Made by a program: the position numbers and the translations under genes. DNA of 64,000 bases from Olsenella_L sp051876355 (GTDB taxonomy: Bacteria; Actinomycetota; Coriobacteriia; Coriobacteriales; Atopobiaceae). The notes below the pieces were generated by a model, which worked only from the letters and a program-made list of their open reading frames with translations, did not search any database and was not told where the DNA came from. The stretch covers positions 1 through 64,000 of the forward strand of contig JBJEHU010000047.1 of assembly GCA_051876355.1 (NCBI GenBank), written 5' to 3'. Shown here one piece after another: positions 34,247-41,455 of this stretch; the stretch's first letter is position 1; each line of letters opens with the position of its first letter.

Positions 34247-35832
34247 CCACCATCATCCCTGTCCAGTTCAAGTACTCGCTGCGCGAGCTCTGGTTCGACC
34301 CGAAGGAGACAGGTGCCCGCGAAGCCGACCACGTGATCGTCACGACGGAGCGCGGCACCGAGATAGGACTTGCTGTCGGCGACCCCTGCGAGGTCGACGA
34401 CGAGACGCTCGAAGCCACGATCGGCACGGCACCGCTCCAGAATGTGCTGCGCATCGCGACGGAGGCGGATCTTGCCCACGCAGAGCATCTCGCCGAGCTC
34501 GGCGAGAAGGCGATGCCGATCTTCCGCAAGCATGTCCATGAGTCCGGCCTCGATATGAAGCCGGTCGGTGTCGAGTATCTCTTCGGCGGCGAGAAGGTCG
34601 TCTGCTATTTCGCGGCAGAGGACCGTGTCGACTTCCGCCAGCTTGTCCGCGAGCTCTCCCATGAGCTGCATGCCCGCATCGATATGCGCCAGATCGGCGT
34701 CCGCGAGGAAGCTGCCATCGTCGGCGGCTACGGCCACTGCGGCCAGGAGCTGTGCTGCCGCCGCTTCGGGCATGAGTTCCAGCCTGTGTCCATAAGGATG
34801 GCAAAAGAGCAGGATCTGCCGCTCAACTCGTCGAAGATCTCCGGTGCCTGCGGGCGTCTCATGTGCTGCCTGCGCTATGAGTTCGAGGCCTACCGCGACT
34901 TCAAGAGCAGGGCGCCGAAGCGCAATGCCGTGATCGATACGCCGCTCGGCAAGGCGAAGATCGTCGAATACGATACGCCGAAGGAGGAGCTCCTGCTCCG
35001 CGTCGAGAACGGCAAGTCGTTCCGCGTGCCGCTCAAGGACATGACGGCAAGCGAGGCCGCCTGCAAGAAGTCGGAAGAGCTCGGCTGCGCCTGCCGTCCC
35101 GATACGGTCACGCGCGCTGTCCTCGACAGGCTCGATTCTCCCGATATCCAGATGGCCTTGGCCGAGCTTGATCGCGAGCACGGCGTGCTTCCGCCCGAGC
35201 CGACGCTGCCTGAAGCAGACAACCTCCTCCCGGAGACGAAGAGGAGGCGCCGCCGTGCCGAGGGCAAGGGCCAGGGCAGCGCGCATATGGTGAAGGTCGA
35301 GATTCCCGACGGAAGCCCGGCACCGGCAACGCCGAAGCCGCGCCGCCGCCGCAAGGTCCGCATGGACGCGCCCGAATCCGCACCTGCGGCATCCCAGGAG
35401 CATGCATCCGGCGAAGAGGCACCGGCCCGCTCCCGCCGCCGCCATCACCATGTGGAAGGCGCTCCGGAAGCCCAGGAGCAGAAGGGGCAGCAGCCGAAGC
35501 AGCAGAAGGCAGAGCAGCCGCGCCCGCAGCGCCGCCGCCATACGGTGCAGGAGCAGGGCGAGGGTGCCGCCGAGGGCAACGGGCCGAGAAGGCCCCGCCG
35601 CCGTCCTGGCGACAGGGGAGGCCAGGCCCAGGATGCCCGCAATGGCCGCGGCTCCAAGCGAGAGGGAGCGTCCCAGAAGGGCTCCGGCAAGGAGGCACCC
35701 CGTCCGAAGCACCTGCGTCCCGAAGGGCAGAAGGGCGAAGAGCGCGGCTCCGGCGAGCGTCCGCGCCGCCGCCACCGCTCGGGCGGCAAGGGAGGCGCAC
35801 AGCCTTCCTCTGGCGCTCCGTCCGGCGAGTGA
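34243..35832 (+). CDS. ricT: RicT/PSP1-family protein with long basic C-terminal tail
   Basis: A 529-residue protein whose first 275 residues are the PSP1 domain of RicT (YaaT), a subunit of the RicTAF complex that in Bacillus affects RNase Y-dependent mRNA processing and binds FeS clusters. Conserved cysteines are in GHCGQELCCRRF and GACGRLMCCLRYE, and MRQIGVREEAA is typical. From about residue 320 the protein is a low-complexity Arg/Pro/Gly/Glu-rich tail of about 200 residues with many RRRR-like clusters, suggesting RNA binding. The holB-ricT order is conserved in Gram-positives. The GTG at 34243 has GGAGG seven bases upstream and overlaps the holB stop. Confidence 0.9.
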   Translation: MTTIIPVQFKYSLRELWFDPKETGAREADHVIVTTERGTEIGLAVGDPCEVDDETLEATIGTAPLQNVLRIATEADLAHAEHLAELGEKAMPIFRKHVHESGLDMKPVGVEYLFGGEKVVCYFAAEDRVDFRQLVRELSHELHARIDMRQIGVREEAAIVGGYGHCGQELCCRRFGHEFQPVSIRMAKEQDLPLNSSKISGACGRLMCCLRYEFEAYRDFKSRAPKRNAVIDTPLGKAKIVEYDTPKEELLLRVENGKSFRVPLKDMTASEAACKKSEELGCACRPDTVTRAVLDRLDSPDIQMALAELDREHGVLPPEPTLPEADNLLPETKRRRRRAEGKGQGSAHMVKVEIPDGSPAPATPKPRRRRKVRMDAPESAPAASQEHASGEEAPARSRRRHHHVEGAPEAQEQKGQQPKQQKAEQPRPQRRRHTVQEQGEGAAEGNGPRRPRRRPGDRGGQAQDARNGRGSKREGASQKGSGKEAPRPKHLRPEGQKGEERGSGERPRRRHRSGGKGGAQPSSGAPSGE

Positions 35833-35857
35833 TTCCTGGATTCGAACAGAATATAAA

Positions 35858-35870
35858 GAACTTGTGTTCG
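35858..35870. promoter_or_regulatory. SOS-box-like site, distal, upstream of dinB
   Basis: GAACTTGTGTTCG holds the dyad GAAC-N4-GTTC used by Gram-positive LexA. The flanking base before GAAC is A rather than C and the centre deviates from the consensus, so this is the weaker of two sites before dinB. It lies about 100 bases upstream of the start codon. Confidence 0.4.
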
Positions 35871-35896
35871 GCCTTTCCGCTATGATGGAGAGGCCG
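35869..35896 (+). terminator. Possible terminator after ricT
   Basis: CGGCCTTTCC and GGAGAGGCCG pair over ten positions (one G-U) around GCTATGAT and are followed by AATTTCTG. The loop contains TATGAT, so the same bases could instead be a -10 box; I cannot decide between them. Confidence 0.5.
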
Positions 35897-35925
35897 AATT
35901 TCTGTCGCTTCCCTCTGGCATACTA

Positions 35926-35939
35926 CGAACAGATGTTCC
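35926..35939 (+). promoter_or_regulatory. LexA (SOS) box upstream of dinB
   Basis: CGAACAGATGTTCC matches the Gram-positive LexA consensus CGAACRNRYGTTYC at every position. It ends 22 bases before the dinB start codon and just ahead of CATACT, a possible -10 box. Damage-induced expression of dinB is the expected outcome. Confidence 0.75.
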
Positions 35940-35961
35940 ATACTGGATGCAAGGAGGAGCG

Positions 35962-37290
35962 ATGGAAACACAGCATGCGTGCGCCCGCGATGCGCACATC
36001 GCTTTCGGCGGTGCGATCGATACGAGCCGCGTCATCATCCACAGCGACATGAATGCCTTCTATGCAAGCGTCGAGCAGGCGGAACACCCCGAGCTCAGGG
36101 GCCTTCCCGTCATCGTCGGCGGCGACGAAGAGGCCCGCCACGGCATCGTCCTCACGGCAAGCTACGAGGCGAAGCGGCGCGGCGTGAAGACGGCGATGGC
36201 ACTGTGGCAGGCACGGAAGGCCTGCCCCGAAGCGATCGTCGTGCCGCCGCACTACAAGCTCTACCAGCGCTATTCACAGCTGGCCCGCAAGATCTATTAC
36301 GACTATACCGACCTCGTGGAGCCGTTCGGGCCGGACGAGGCCTGGCTCGATATCACGGAATCGGCCCATCTGGCAGGCGGCGATGCGACGCTCATCGCGC
36401 AGGAGATCTCGGAGCGCATCCTCTCCGAGCTCGGCCTCACGGTCTCGGTCGGCCTTTCCTGGAACAAGATATTCGCGAAGTTCGGCTCAGACCACGACAA
36501 GCCGAATGGGTTCATGGAGATACGGCCCGAGAATGCCGCACGCCTCGTCTGGCCCTGTCCAGCAGAAGACCTCCTCTATGTCGGACCGGCGACGGCGCGC
36601 AAGCTTGCCCGCCTCGGCATCCGCACGATAGGGGAGCTCGCTGCCTCGGACGAAGAGCTCATCCGCCATGTCCTCGGCAGGATGGGGCTCGTCGTGCGCT
36701 CGTTCGCGCAGGGGCGCGACAGCGACCCCGTGCGTCCGTTCGTGCCGACCACCGCCGATATCGCACGCGAGATCAAGAGCGTCGGGAATGGCATCACGGC
36801 GCCGTTCGACGTCGAGGACGAAAGGTGCGCACGCCAGATCGTCTGGCTCATGGGCGAGTCGGTCGCGCAGAGGCTCCGGGCGCTTGGATTCGCGGCAGAG
36901 GGCATCGCGGTCTCCATGAGGGACGCGGATACGCTCATGCAGGAATCGCGGCAGCTCCGGCTTCCTCGTCCTTCCTGCATCACGCAGGAGCTCTGCAGCA
37001 CGGCAGCAGACCTCTTCTGCGAAAGCTGGGATGTCACGGCGCGTCCGGTGCGTGCCATCGGTGTCCGCGCGCTCGGCCTCGTGCCGGCAGATGTGCCCAT
37101 CCAGCTCGATCTTGCCGGAACGGAGCTCTCAAGGCTGCGCCTCCGGGCGCTCGACGATGCGATCGACGCTCTCCGGTCGCGCTTCGGGAACCATGCGGTG
37201 CGCAGGCTTTCGGAACTCACCGACGAGAGGCTTTCGGACCTCGATCCCGAGAAGGACAACACCGTTCATCCGGTATCGTATTTCGCGTAA
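35962..37290 (+). CDS. dinB: Y-family DNA polymerase IV
   Basis: A 442-residue translesion polymerase. The catalytic aspartate motif is IIHSDMNAFYASVEQ, the second acidic pair lies in FGPDEAWLDITE (the usual form is SIDEAYLD), and the HhH region reads YVGPATARKLARLGIRTIGEL. The little-finger domain follows. A C-terminal clamp-binding motif (QLxLF) is not evident. The ATG at 35962 follows AAGGAGGAG; an ATG at 35947 is inside that site and not used. Two SOS-type boxes precede the gene, in line with LexA control. A small conserved-looking gene follows after 15 bases. Confidence 0.92.
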   Translation: METQHACARDAHIAFGGAIDTSRVIIHSDMNAFYASVEQAEHPELRGLPVIVGGDEEARHGIVLTASYEAKRRGVKTAMALWQARKACPEAIVVPPHYKLYQRYSQLARKIYYDYTDLVEPFGPDEAWLDITESAHLAGGDATLIAQEISERILSELGLTVSVGLSWNKIFAKFGSDHDKPNGFMEIRPENAARLVWPCPAEDLLYVGPATARKLARLGIRTIGELAASDEELIRHVLGRMGLVVRSFAQGRDSDPVRPFVPTTADIAREIKSVGNGITAPFDVEDERCARQIVWLMGESVAQRLRALGFAAEGIAVSMRDADTLMQESRQLRLPRPSCITQELCSTAADLFCESWDVTARPVRAIGVRALGLVPADVPIQLDLAGTELSRLRLRALDDAIDALRSRFGNHAVRRLSELTDERLSDLDPEKDNTVHPVSYFA

Positions 37291-37305
37291 GGGAGGCAGC
37301 ACTCC

Positions 37306-37572
37306 ATGAGGGGCGTGGTGGAGCGCCAGAAGCGCTATGTCACAGTCATATCGAAGACCGATGAGGATGGCAGGGTGACGCCTCTCACCGTCGTGTGGGA
37401 GGATGGAGTGCACTACGATGTCGACCGTGTGCTCGATGTGCGGCAGGCCTGCTCGCTCAAGACCGGTGGGTGCGGGGTGCGCTACACCGTGAAGGTGGAA
37501 GGGCATCCGACCTACCTCTTCTTCGAGGGGCCGCGCTGGTTCGTGGAGGCAAAGGTCGTGCCTCTGCCATGA
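37306..37572 (+). CDS. Small beta-rich protein downstream of dinB, function unknown
   Basis: An 88-residue protein predicted to be mostly beta strand (RYVTVISKTDEDGRVTPLTVVW, YTVKVEGHPTYLFFEGPRWFVE), with two cysteines (ACSLKTGGCG) and no membrane segment. GGAGG lies nine bases before the ATG, and only 15 bases separate it from dinB, so it is probably in the same SOS-controlled transcript. I do not recognise a characterised family. Its stop overlaps a possible upstream start of queD. Confidence 0.65.
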   Translation: MRGVVERQKRYVTVISKTDEDGRVTPLTVVWEDGVHYDVDRVLDVRQACSLKTGGCGVRYTVKVEGHPTYLFFEGPRWFVEAKVVPLP

Positions 37573-37610
37573 CTGCGACGGGCAGCAGCTGCCCGGGAAA
37601 GGCATATGCC

Positions 37611-38036
37611 ATGTATCAGCTCAAGACCGAAGCAAGCTTCGACGGCGCCCATTTCTTGACCGACTACAACGGGAAGTGCGAGAACCTCCACGGGCATCGC
37701 TGGCGTGTCGTCGTCTGCATCCGCCAGAAAGAGCTCGGAAAGGAGGGCACGATGAAGGACATGGTCGTGGACTTCGGCGTCTTCAAGAAGAAGGTGCGCG
37801 ACGTCGTCAACAGCTTCGACCACATGTTCCTCGTCGAGGAAGGCTCGCTCGCGCCTGCGACGATCGAGGCGCTCGAAGGGGAGGGCTTCGTCCTCAAGAT
37901 GCTGCCGTTCCGCACGACGGCCGAGAACCTTGCGCACCATTTCGCAGATCTCCTTCAGGCGGAGGGGCTGCCGATATACGAGGTCGATGTGTACGAGACG
38001 CCGCTCAACTGCGCAAGCTATTTTCCTGAGGACTGA
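37611..38036 (+). CDS. queD: 6-carboxy-5,6,7,8-tetrahydropterin synthase
   Basis: A 141-residue PTPS-family enzyme that makes carboxytetrahydropterin from dihydroneopterin triphosphate, the second step to queuosine. Zinc-binding histidines are in FDGAHFL and ENLHGHRW, the catalytic cysteine in NGKCEN, and the conserved acidic motif in VVDFGVFKKKV. The C-terminal ETPLNCASYF motif is a divergent form of the substrate glutamate segment. I prefer the ATG at 37611 (AAAGG upstream); an ATG at 37569 overlapping the previous stop would add 14 residues. No other queuosine gene lies in the window. Confidence 0.85.
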   Translation: MYQLKTEASFDGAHFLTDYNGKCENLHGHRWRVVVCIRQKELGKEGTMKDMVVDFGVFKKKVRDVVNSFDHMFLVEEGSLAPATIEALEGEGFVLKMLPFRTTAENLAHHFADLLQAEGLPIYEVDVYETPLNCASYFPED

Positions 38037-38137
38037 GCCAGCGCATTCTGTTCGGACAATGCAGCCGTTCATGAGGGGCGGCTCTTCAGCTTGAGGGTAT
38101 AATTCCTGTATGTGCGAGCATAGATGAGGTGGCAGAC

Positions 38138-39190
38138 ATGACAGAGGCAACCAGGTACCACGGGGTGAATCTGACCGGGTGGCTCACGCTCGAGTCATGG
38201 GTGACGCCTGAGCTGTTTGCCGATTCCGGAACGCTCACGGAGAAGGATCTGGCGCGGGTGCTGGGGCCTGTCCACTACAAGGACCTGATCGGTGCGCACA
38301 GGCGCTCCTTCATCACGGAAGATGACTTCAAGAACATCGCCGACCGCGGCTACAATGCCGTGAGGCTGCCGGTTCCCTGGTATGTGCTCGGCGCGGATGG
38401 CCCGGTGCCGGGCCCCTATATCGGCTGCCTTTCCCAGGTGGACGCAGCGATAGGCTGGGCCAACAGGTGCGGCCTCAAGGTGCTCCTGTCCCTTGCGATC
38501 TCTCCGGGTGCCTCCGAATTCCGGGACGACCCCATTGCGGTCGCGACGATGGCACAGAACCATAGGAATGAGGTCATCGATCTCCTCGTCGAGCTGGTCC
38601 GCCGCTATGCTGTCGAGGATTCGTTTCTCGGCATCGAGCTTGCAGACGATCCGGTGCCGCAGAAGCGGCAGGGCCTCTGGCAGATGTCTGACGGCGTGCC
38701 GCTCCACATGCTCAGGAACTACTACCGCATGGCCTACGAGGCGATCAGGAACGAGGCAGGAGATGCTCCCGTGATCGTGCTTCCCGATGCCGGGATGCCG
38801 GCATCATGGGACTTCTTCCTGGCCCGCAGCCATGACGGGAACGTATGGCTCGACTGCCATCTCTACCAGTATCTCGACGACCTCAGCAAGGCATCGACCG
38901 CAGTCGATGTCCGGGCGCTCGCGAAGCGCTCGGCACGCACGCTTGCACGCGAGCGCCGCTCGAAGCTTCCCGTCATGGTCGGCAAGTGGTCGGCCGCGCT
39001 GCCGTATTCCGATTCCGTCACGACGCCCGAAGGGCGCATCGCCCTCGAGCGCGTCTATGTGTCTGAGCAGCTCTCTGCCTACAAGGACTGCCCAGCCTGG
39101 TTCTTCCAGACCTGGAAGACATCGGGCAGGCTCCCGAACTGGGATGCGCGGATCGCGCTCTCGAGCTTCGAGAGGAGGCTCCTCGACTGA
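38138..39190 (+). CDS. GH5-type exo-glucanase homologue lacking both catalytic glutamates
   Basis: A 350-residue TIM-barrel protein strikingly like fungal exo-beta-1,3-glucanases (GH5): GVNLTGWLTLESWVTPELF, FKNIADRGYNAVRLPVPWYV, and DCHLYQYLD match them in order. However, the acid/base motif NEP is replaced by D170-D171-P172 (ELADDP) and the nucleophile motif GEW by G282-K283-W284 (VGKWSAAL). Both catalytic glutamates are therefore absent, so hydrolysis is not expected. There is no signal peptide, so it is cytoplasmic. The ATG at 38138 follows GAGGTGG; a GTG at 38129 is possible. rsmI starts on its last base. A TATAAT box lies about 35 bases upstream. It may bind a sugar or serve a structural role. 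Confidence 0.8.
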   Translation: MTEATRYHGVNLTGWLTLESWVTPELFADSGTLTEKDLARVLGPVHYKDLIGAHRRSFITEDDFKNIADRGYNAVRLPVPWYVLGADGPVPGPYIGCLSQVDAAIGWANRCGLKVLLSLAISPGASEFRDDPIAVATMAQNHRNEVIDLLVELVRRYAVEDSFLGIELADDPVPQKRQGLWQMSDGVPLHMLRNYYRMAYEAIRNEAGDAPVIVLPDAGMPASWDFFLARSHDGNVWLDCHLYQYLDDLSKASTAVDVRALAKRSARTLARERRSKLPVMVGKWSAALPYSDSVTTPEGRIALERVYVSEQLSAYKDCPAWFFQTWKTSGRLPNWDARIALSSFERRLLD

Positions 39191-40053
39191 TGGCAGGCAT
39201 GCTCTCCATGGTGGGGACGCCCATCGGCAATCTCCAGGATGTCTCGCCGCGTGTCCGGGAGGTGCTTGGGCGTGCCGATGCCATCTTCTGCGAGGACACG
39301 CGGGTCACGGGCAAGCTCCTCTCCGTGCTTGGCATCCATGTGCGTCTCGAGCGCGCAGACGAGAACATCATCGCCCAGAAGATCGCGCCGACGCTCGAGC
39401 GCATCGAAGCAGGCGAACGCATCGCCTTCGTCTCGGATGCCGGCATGCCGGGCATCTCGGATCCTGGCCAGCGTCTCGTCGATGCAGCGCTCGATGCAGG
39501 GCTTCCCTGCGAAGTGATACCGGGACCGTCTGCGGTCATCTGTGCGCTTGTGGCATCGGGGCTCTCGTCGGAGCATTTCTTCTTCGAGGGATTTCTGCCC
39601 CGGAAGGCAGGAGACCAGAGGCGCCGCCTCGCCGAGCTTGCACGTGTTCCCGGCTCTCTTGTCATCTACGAATCGCCACGGCGTGTCGTCCAGACGGCGG
39701 CAGCGCTCGCCGAGGCCTTCCCCGAGCGCAGGTGCGCCCTTGTGCGCGAGCTCACGAAGATCCACGAGGAGTGCGTGCGCGGACGTGCACCCGAGCTTGC
39801 TGAGGAGCTTGCGGCCCGTCCGGAGATCAAGGGAGAGTGCGTCTTCGTCGTCGAGGCACCGACCGAAGAGGAGCTTGCCTCCCTGCGGCAGGGCAGCGAG
39901 ACGAAGCCCACGCTCGAAGAGGCTATCGCAAAAGGGCTTGCCGAAGGCGAGCCGAAGAGTGGCCTTGCGAAGCGTCTCTCAAAGGAATACGGAGCCTCGC
40001 GGCAGGATATCTATGCGCAGATTCTTGCTGCTGCTCAAGACGTTTCCGAATAG
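39190..40053 (+). CDS. rsmI: 16S rRNA (cytidine-1402-2'-O)-methyltransferase
   Basis: A 287-residue SAM-dependent tetrapyrrole-methylase-fold enzyme that 2'-O-methylates C1402 in the decoding centre of 16S rRNA. Typical motifs are MVGTPIGNLQDVSPR, FCEDTRVTGKLL, FVSDAGMPGISDPG, VIPGPSAV and FEGFLPRK, with RELTKIHEE further on. The start overlaps the previous stop by one base (TGATG), so the two are cotranscribed. The gap of 245 bases that follows contains the SOS-like site of the next gene but no clear terminator. Confidence 0.94.
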   Translation: MAGMLSMVGTPIGNLQDVSPRVREVLGRADAIFCEDTRVTGKLLSVLGIHVRLERADENIIAQKIAPTLERIEAGERIAFVSDAGMPGISDPGQRLVDAALDAGLPCEVIPGPSAVICALVASGLSSEHFFFEGFLPRKAGDQRRRLAELARVPGSLVIYESPRRVVQTAAALAEAFPERRCALVRELTKIHEECVRGRAPELAEELAARPEIKGECVFVVEAPTEEELASLRQGSETKPTLEEAIAKGLAEGEPKSGLAKRLSKEYGASRQDIYAQILAAAQDVSE

Positions 40054-40226
40054 GGACATTCCTGCCTGTCCTGCAGACCCGACTCCTTTCAGGTTCTGAG
40101 TCTGCATCTCTTCTCGCCGGCAATCCAGGACCGCTTGCCGTCACCGCTTTCTGCAGATCTCCTTTCTGTCAGGCTCCTGAGCTGGGATATGCTCCGGGTC
40201 TGTAAGACTCGTGCCAGAATGTTGTT

Positions 40227-40240
40227 AGAACATTTGTTCT
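40227..40240. promoter_or_regulatory. SOS-box-like palindrome upstream of the Rpn nuclease gene
   Basis: AGAACATTTGTTCT is a perfect inverted repeat apart from its two central bases and contains GAAC-N4-GTTC. It lies between TTGTTA (40222-40227) and TATCAT (40243-40248), a possible though short-spaced (15 bp) promoter, and 58 bases before the start codon. It resembles the dinB site but lacks the outer C/G. Confidence 0.5.
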
Positions 40241-40298
40241 TGTATCATGCTATCGTCCTGCCCGAAAGAGCACGCGCGCTATTTGGGAAGGAGACGGG

Positions 40299-41339
40299 AT
40301 GGACAGGAGCCCCATCTATGATTCTGCCTTCAAGACGATGGCAGAAAAGATGCCGGAGCTGCTCGTGCCGCTCGTGAACGAGACGTTCGGCACGGCATAT
40401 CCAGAAGATGCACCGGTGACACGCATGGGCGAGGAGCATGCCGGCAAGCGGAAGAAGAATGTCGATGCAGCCTTCTGCATCGGGGGCAGGACGTTCCATA
40501 TCGAATGCCAGAGCACATGGGACCCGCATATGGCAATGAGGATGGACGAGTACGACCACGAGATTGCATATGAGGAGGCAGAAGCCAGAGGCGAGGACAG
40601 ACAGCTCGTGCTTCCGGCCTCCTGTGTCGTCTTCCTGAGAGATGCAAGGAGCACGCCGGATTTCATCTCGGTTGAGGTCATGGAATTCGATGGGACGATA
40701 TCCGAGTACAGGTGTCGGGCCATATGGGCAAAGCAGATATCGGCAGACGAGATGTTCGCAAAGCATCTCCTGATCCTTCTGCCGTTCTGGCTCATGCGCT
40801 ACGAGGGAAGGTTCGCAGCAATCGCGCGGGACAGTGCACTCGAGGAGGAGCTGCTCGCCGAGTGCCGAGATATCCAGGAACGCCTGGCGGAAGCTGCGGC
40901 AGATAATGTGCTGGTCAGGAAGCGTCCTTCGGGTGCTGCAGAGGGTGGCTCCATATTCTGGAAGCGCATGACCGAGCTTATAATCGAGGAATCAGACCAT
41001 CTGCTCCGGGACTATGTACCCCTGCAGGGAGAGGTGAGGGAAGCCATGGGCGGAAAGATCCTGAAGTTTGCGGACGAACGGTATGCAGAAGCGGAAGAGC
41101 GGCATGCCAAAGAGATGCGCGAGGTCGAAGAGCGCTGTGCCAGGGCAGAAGAGCGATCCGTCAGAGCAGAAGAGCGATATGCCGAAGCAGAGGAGCGGCA
41201 TGCAGAGGAGATGCGCGAAGCAAATGTACGTATCGCCAGGGAGCTCTCCCGACACGGCGTCGACCAGTCCATCATCGACAAGGTATTTGGTCTCGGCCAG
41301 AAGGATGAAGACAGCGAAAAGCCTTCTGTACAAGGCTGA
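40299..41339 (+). CDS. Rpn-family recombination-promoting nuclease/putative transposase
   Basis: A 346-residue protein of the PD-(D/E)XK nuclease superfamily, related to the Rpn/YhgA proteins and to IS transposase-like nucleases. The N-terminal DSAFKTMAEK segment and the catalytic region VDAAFCIGGRTFHIECQS (D...ExQ) are visible. Residues 255-315 are a coiled coil made of heptads of the type AEERxxx, with ERYAEAEERHA appearing twice, 96 bases apart. A short conserved C-terminal helix (SRHGVDQSIIDKVFGL) ends the domain. No terminal repeats or partner genes suggest an active transposon. Rpn proteins cleave DNA and raise recombination in E. coli. GGGAAGGAG precedes the ATG. Confidence 0.82.
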   Translation: MDRSPIYDSAFKTMAEKMPELLVPLVNETFGTAYPEDAPVTRMGEEHAGKRKKNVDAAFCIGGRTFHIECQSTWDPHMAMRMDEYDHEIAYEEAEARGEDRQLVLPASCVVFLRDARSTPDFISVEVMEFDGTISEYRCRAIWAKQISADEMFAKHLLILLPFWLMRYEGRFAAIARDSALEEELLAECRDIQERLAEAAADNVLVRKRPSGAAEGGSIFWKRMTELIIEESDHLLRDYVPLQGEVREAMGGKILKFADERYAEAEERHAKEMREVEERCARAEERSVRAEERYAEAEERHAEEMREANVRIARELSRHGVDQSIIDKVFGLGQKDEDSEKPSVQG

Positions 41340-41455
41340 TGCAGCCTCTTTCGGGCAATGCATCGGGACTTTGGGTGGATGGCAAAGCAAGGCAGTATAA
41401 TGACGTGGTTCATTGCACGTATCAGGCCTTTGCCTTCCGTCATGAGGAGAGATCC

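Noticed and set aside
41076..41230. CRISPR-like or minisatellite repeat
   Set aside because: The period reflects coiled-coil heptads in a coding frame, with no spacers.
40299..41339. Active insertion sequence, suggested by the 'putative transposase' label of the Rpn family
   Set aside because: No terminal inverted repeats or target duplication flank the gene, and codon use fits the region.
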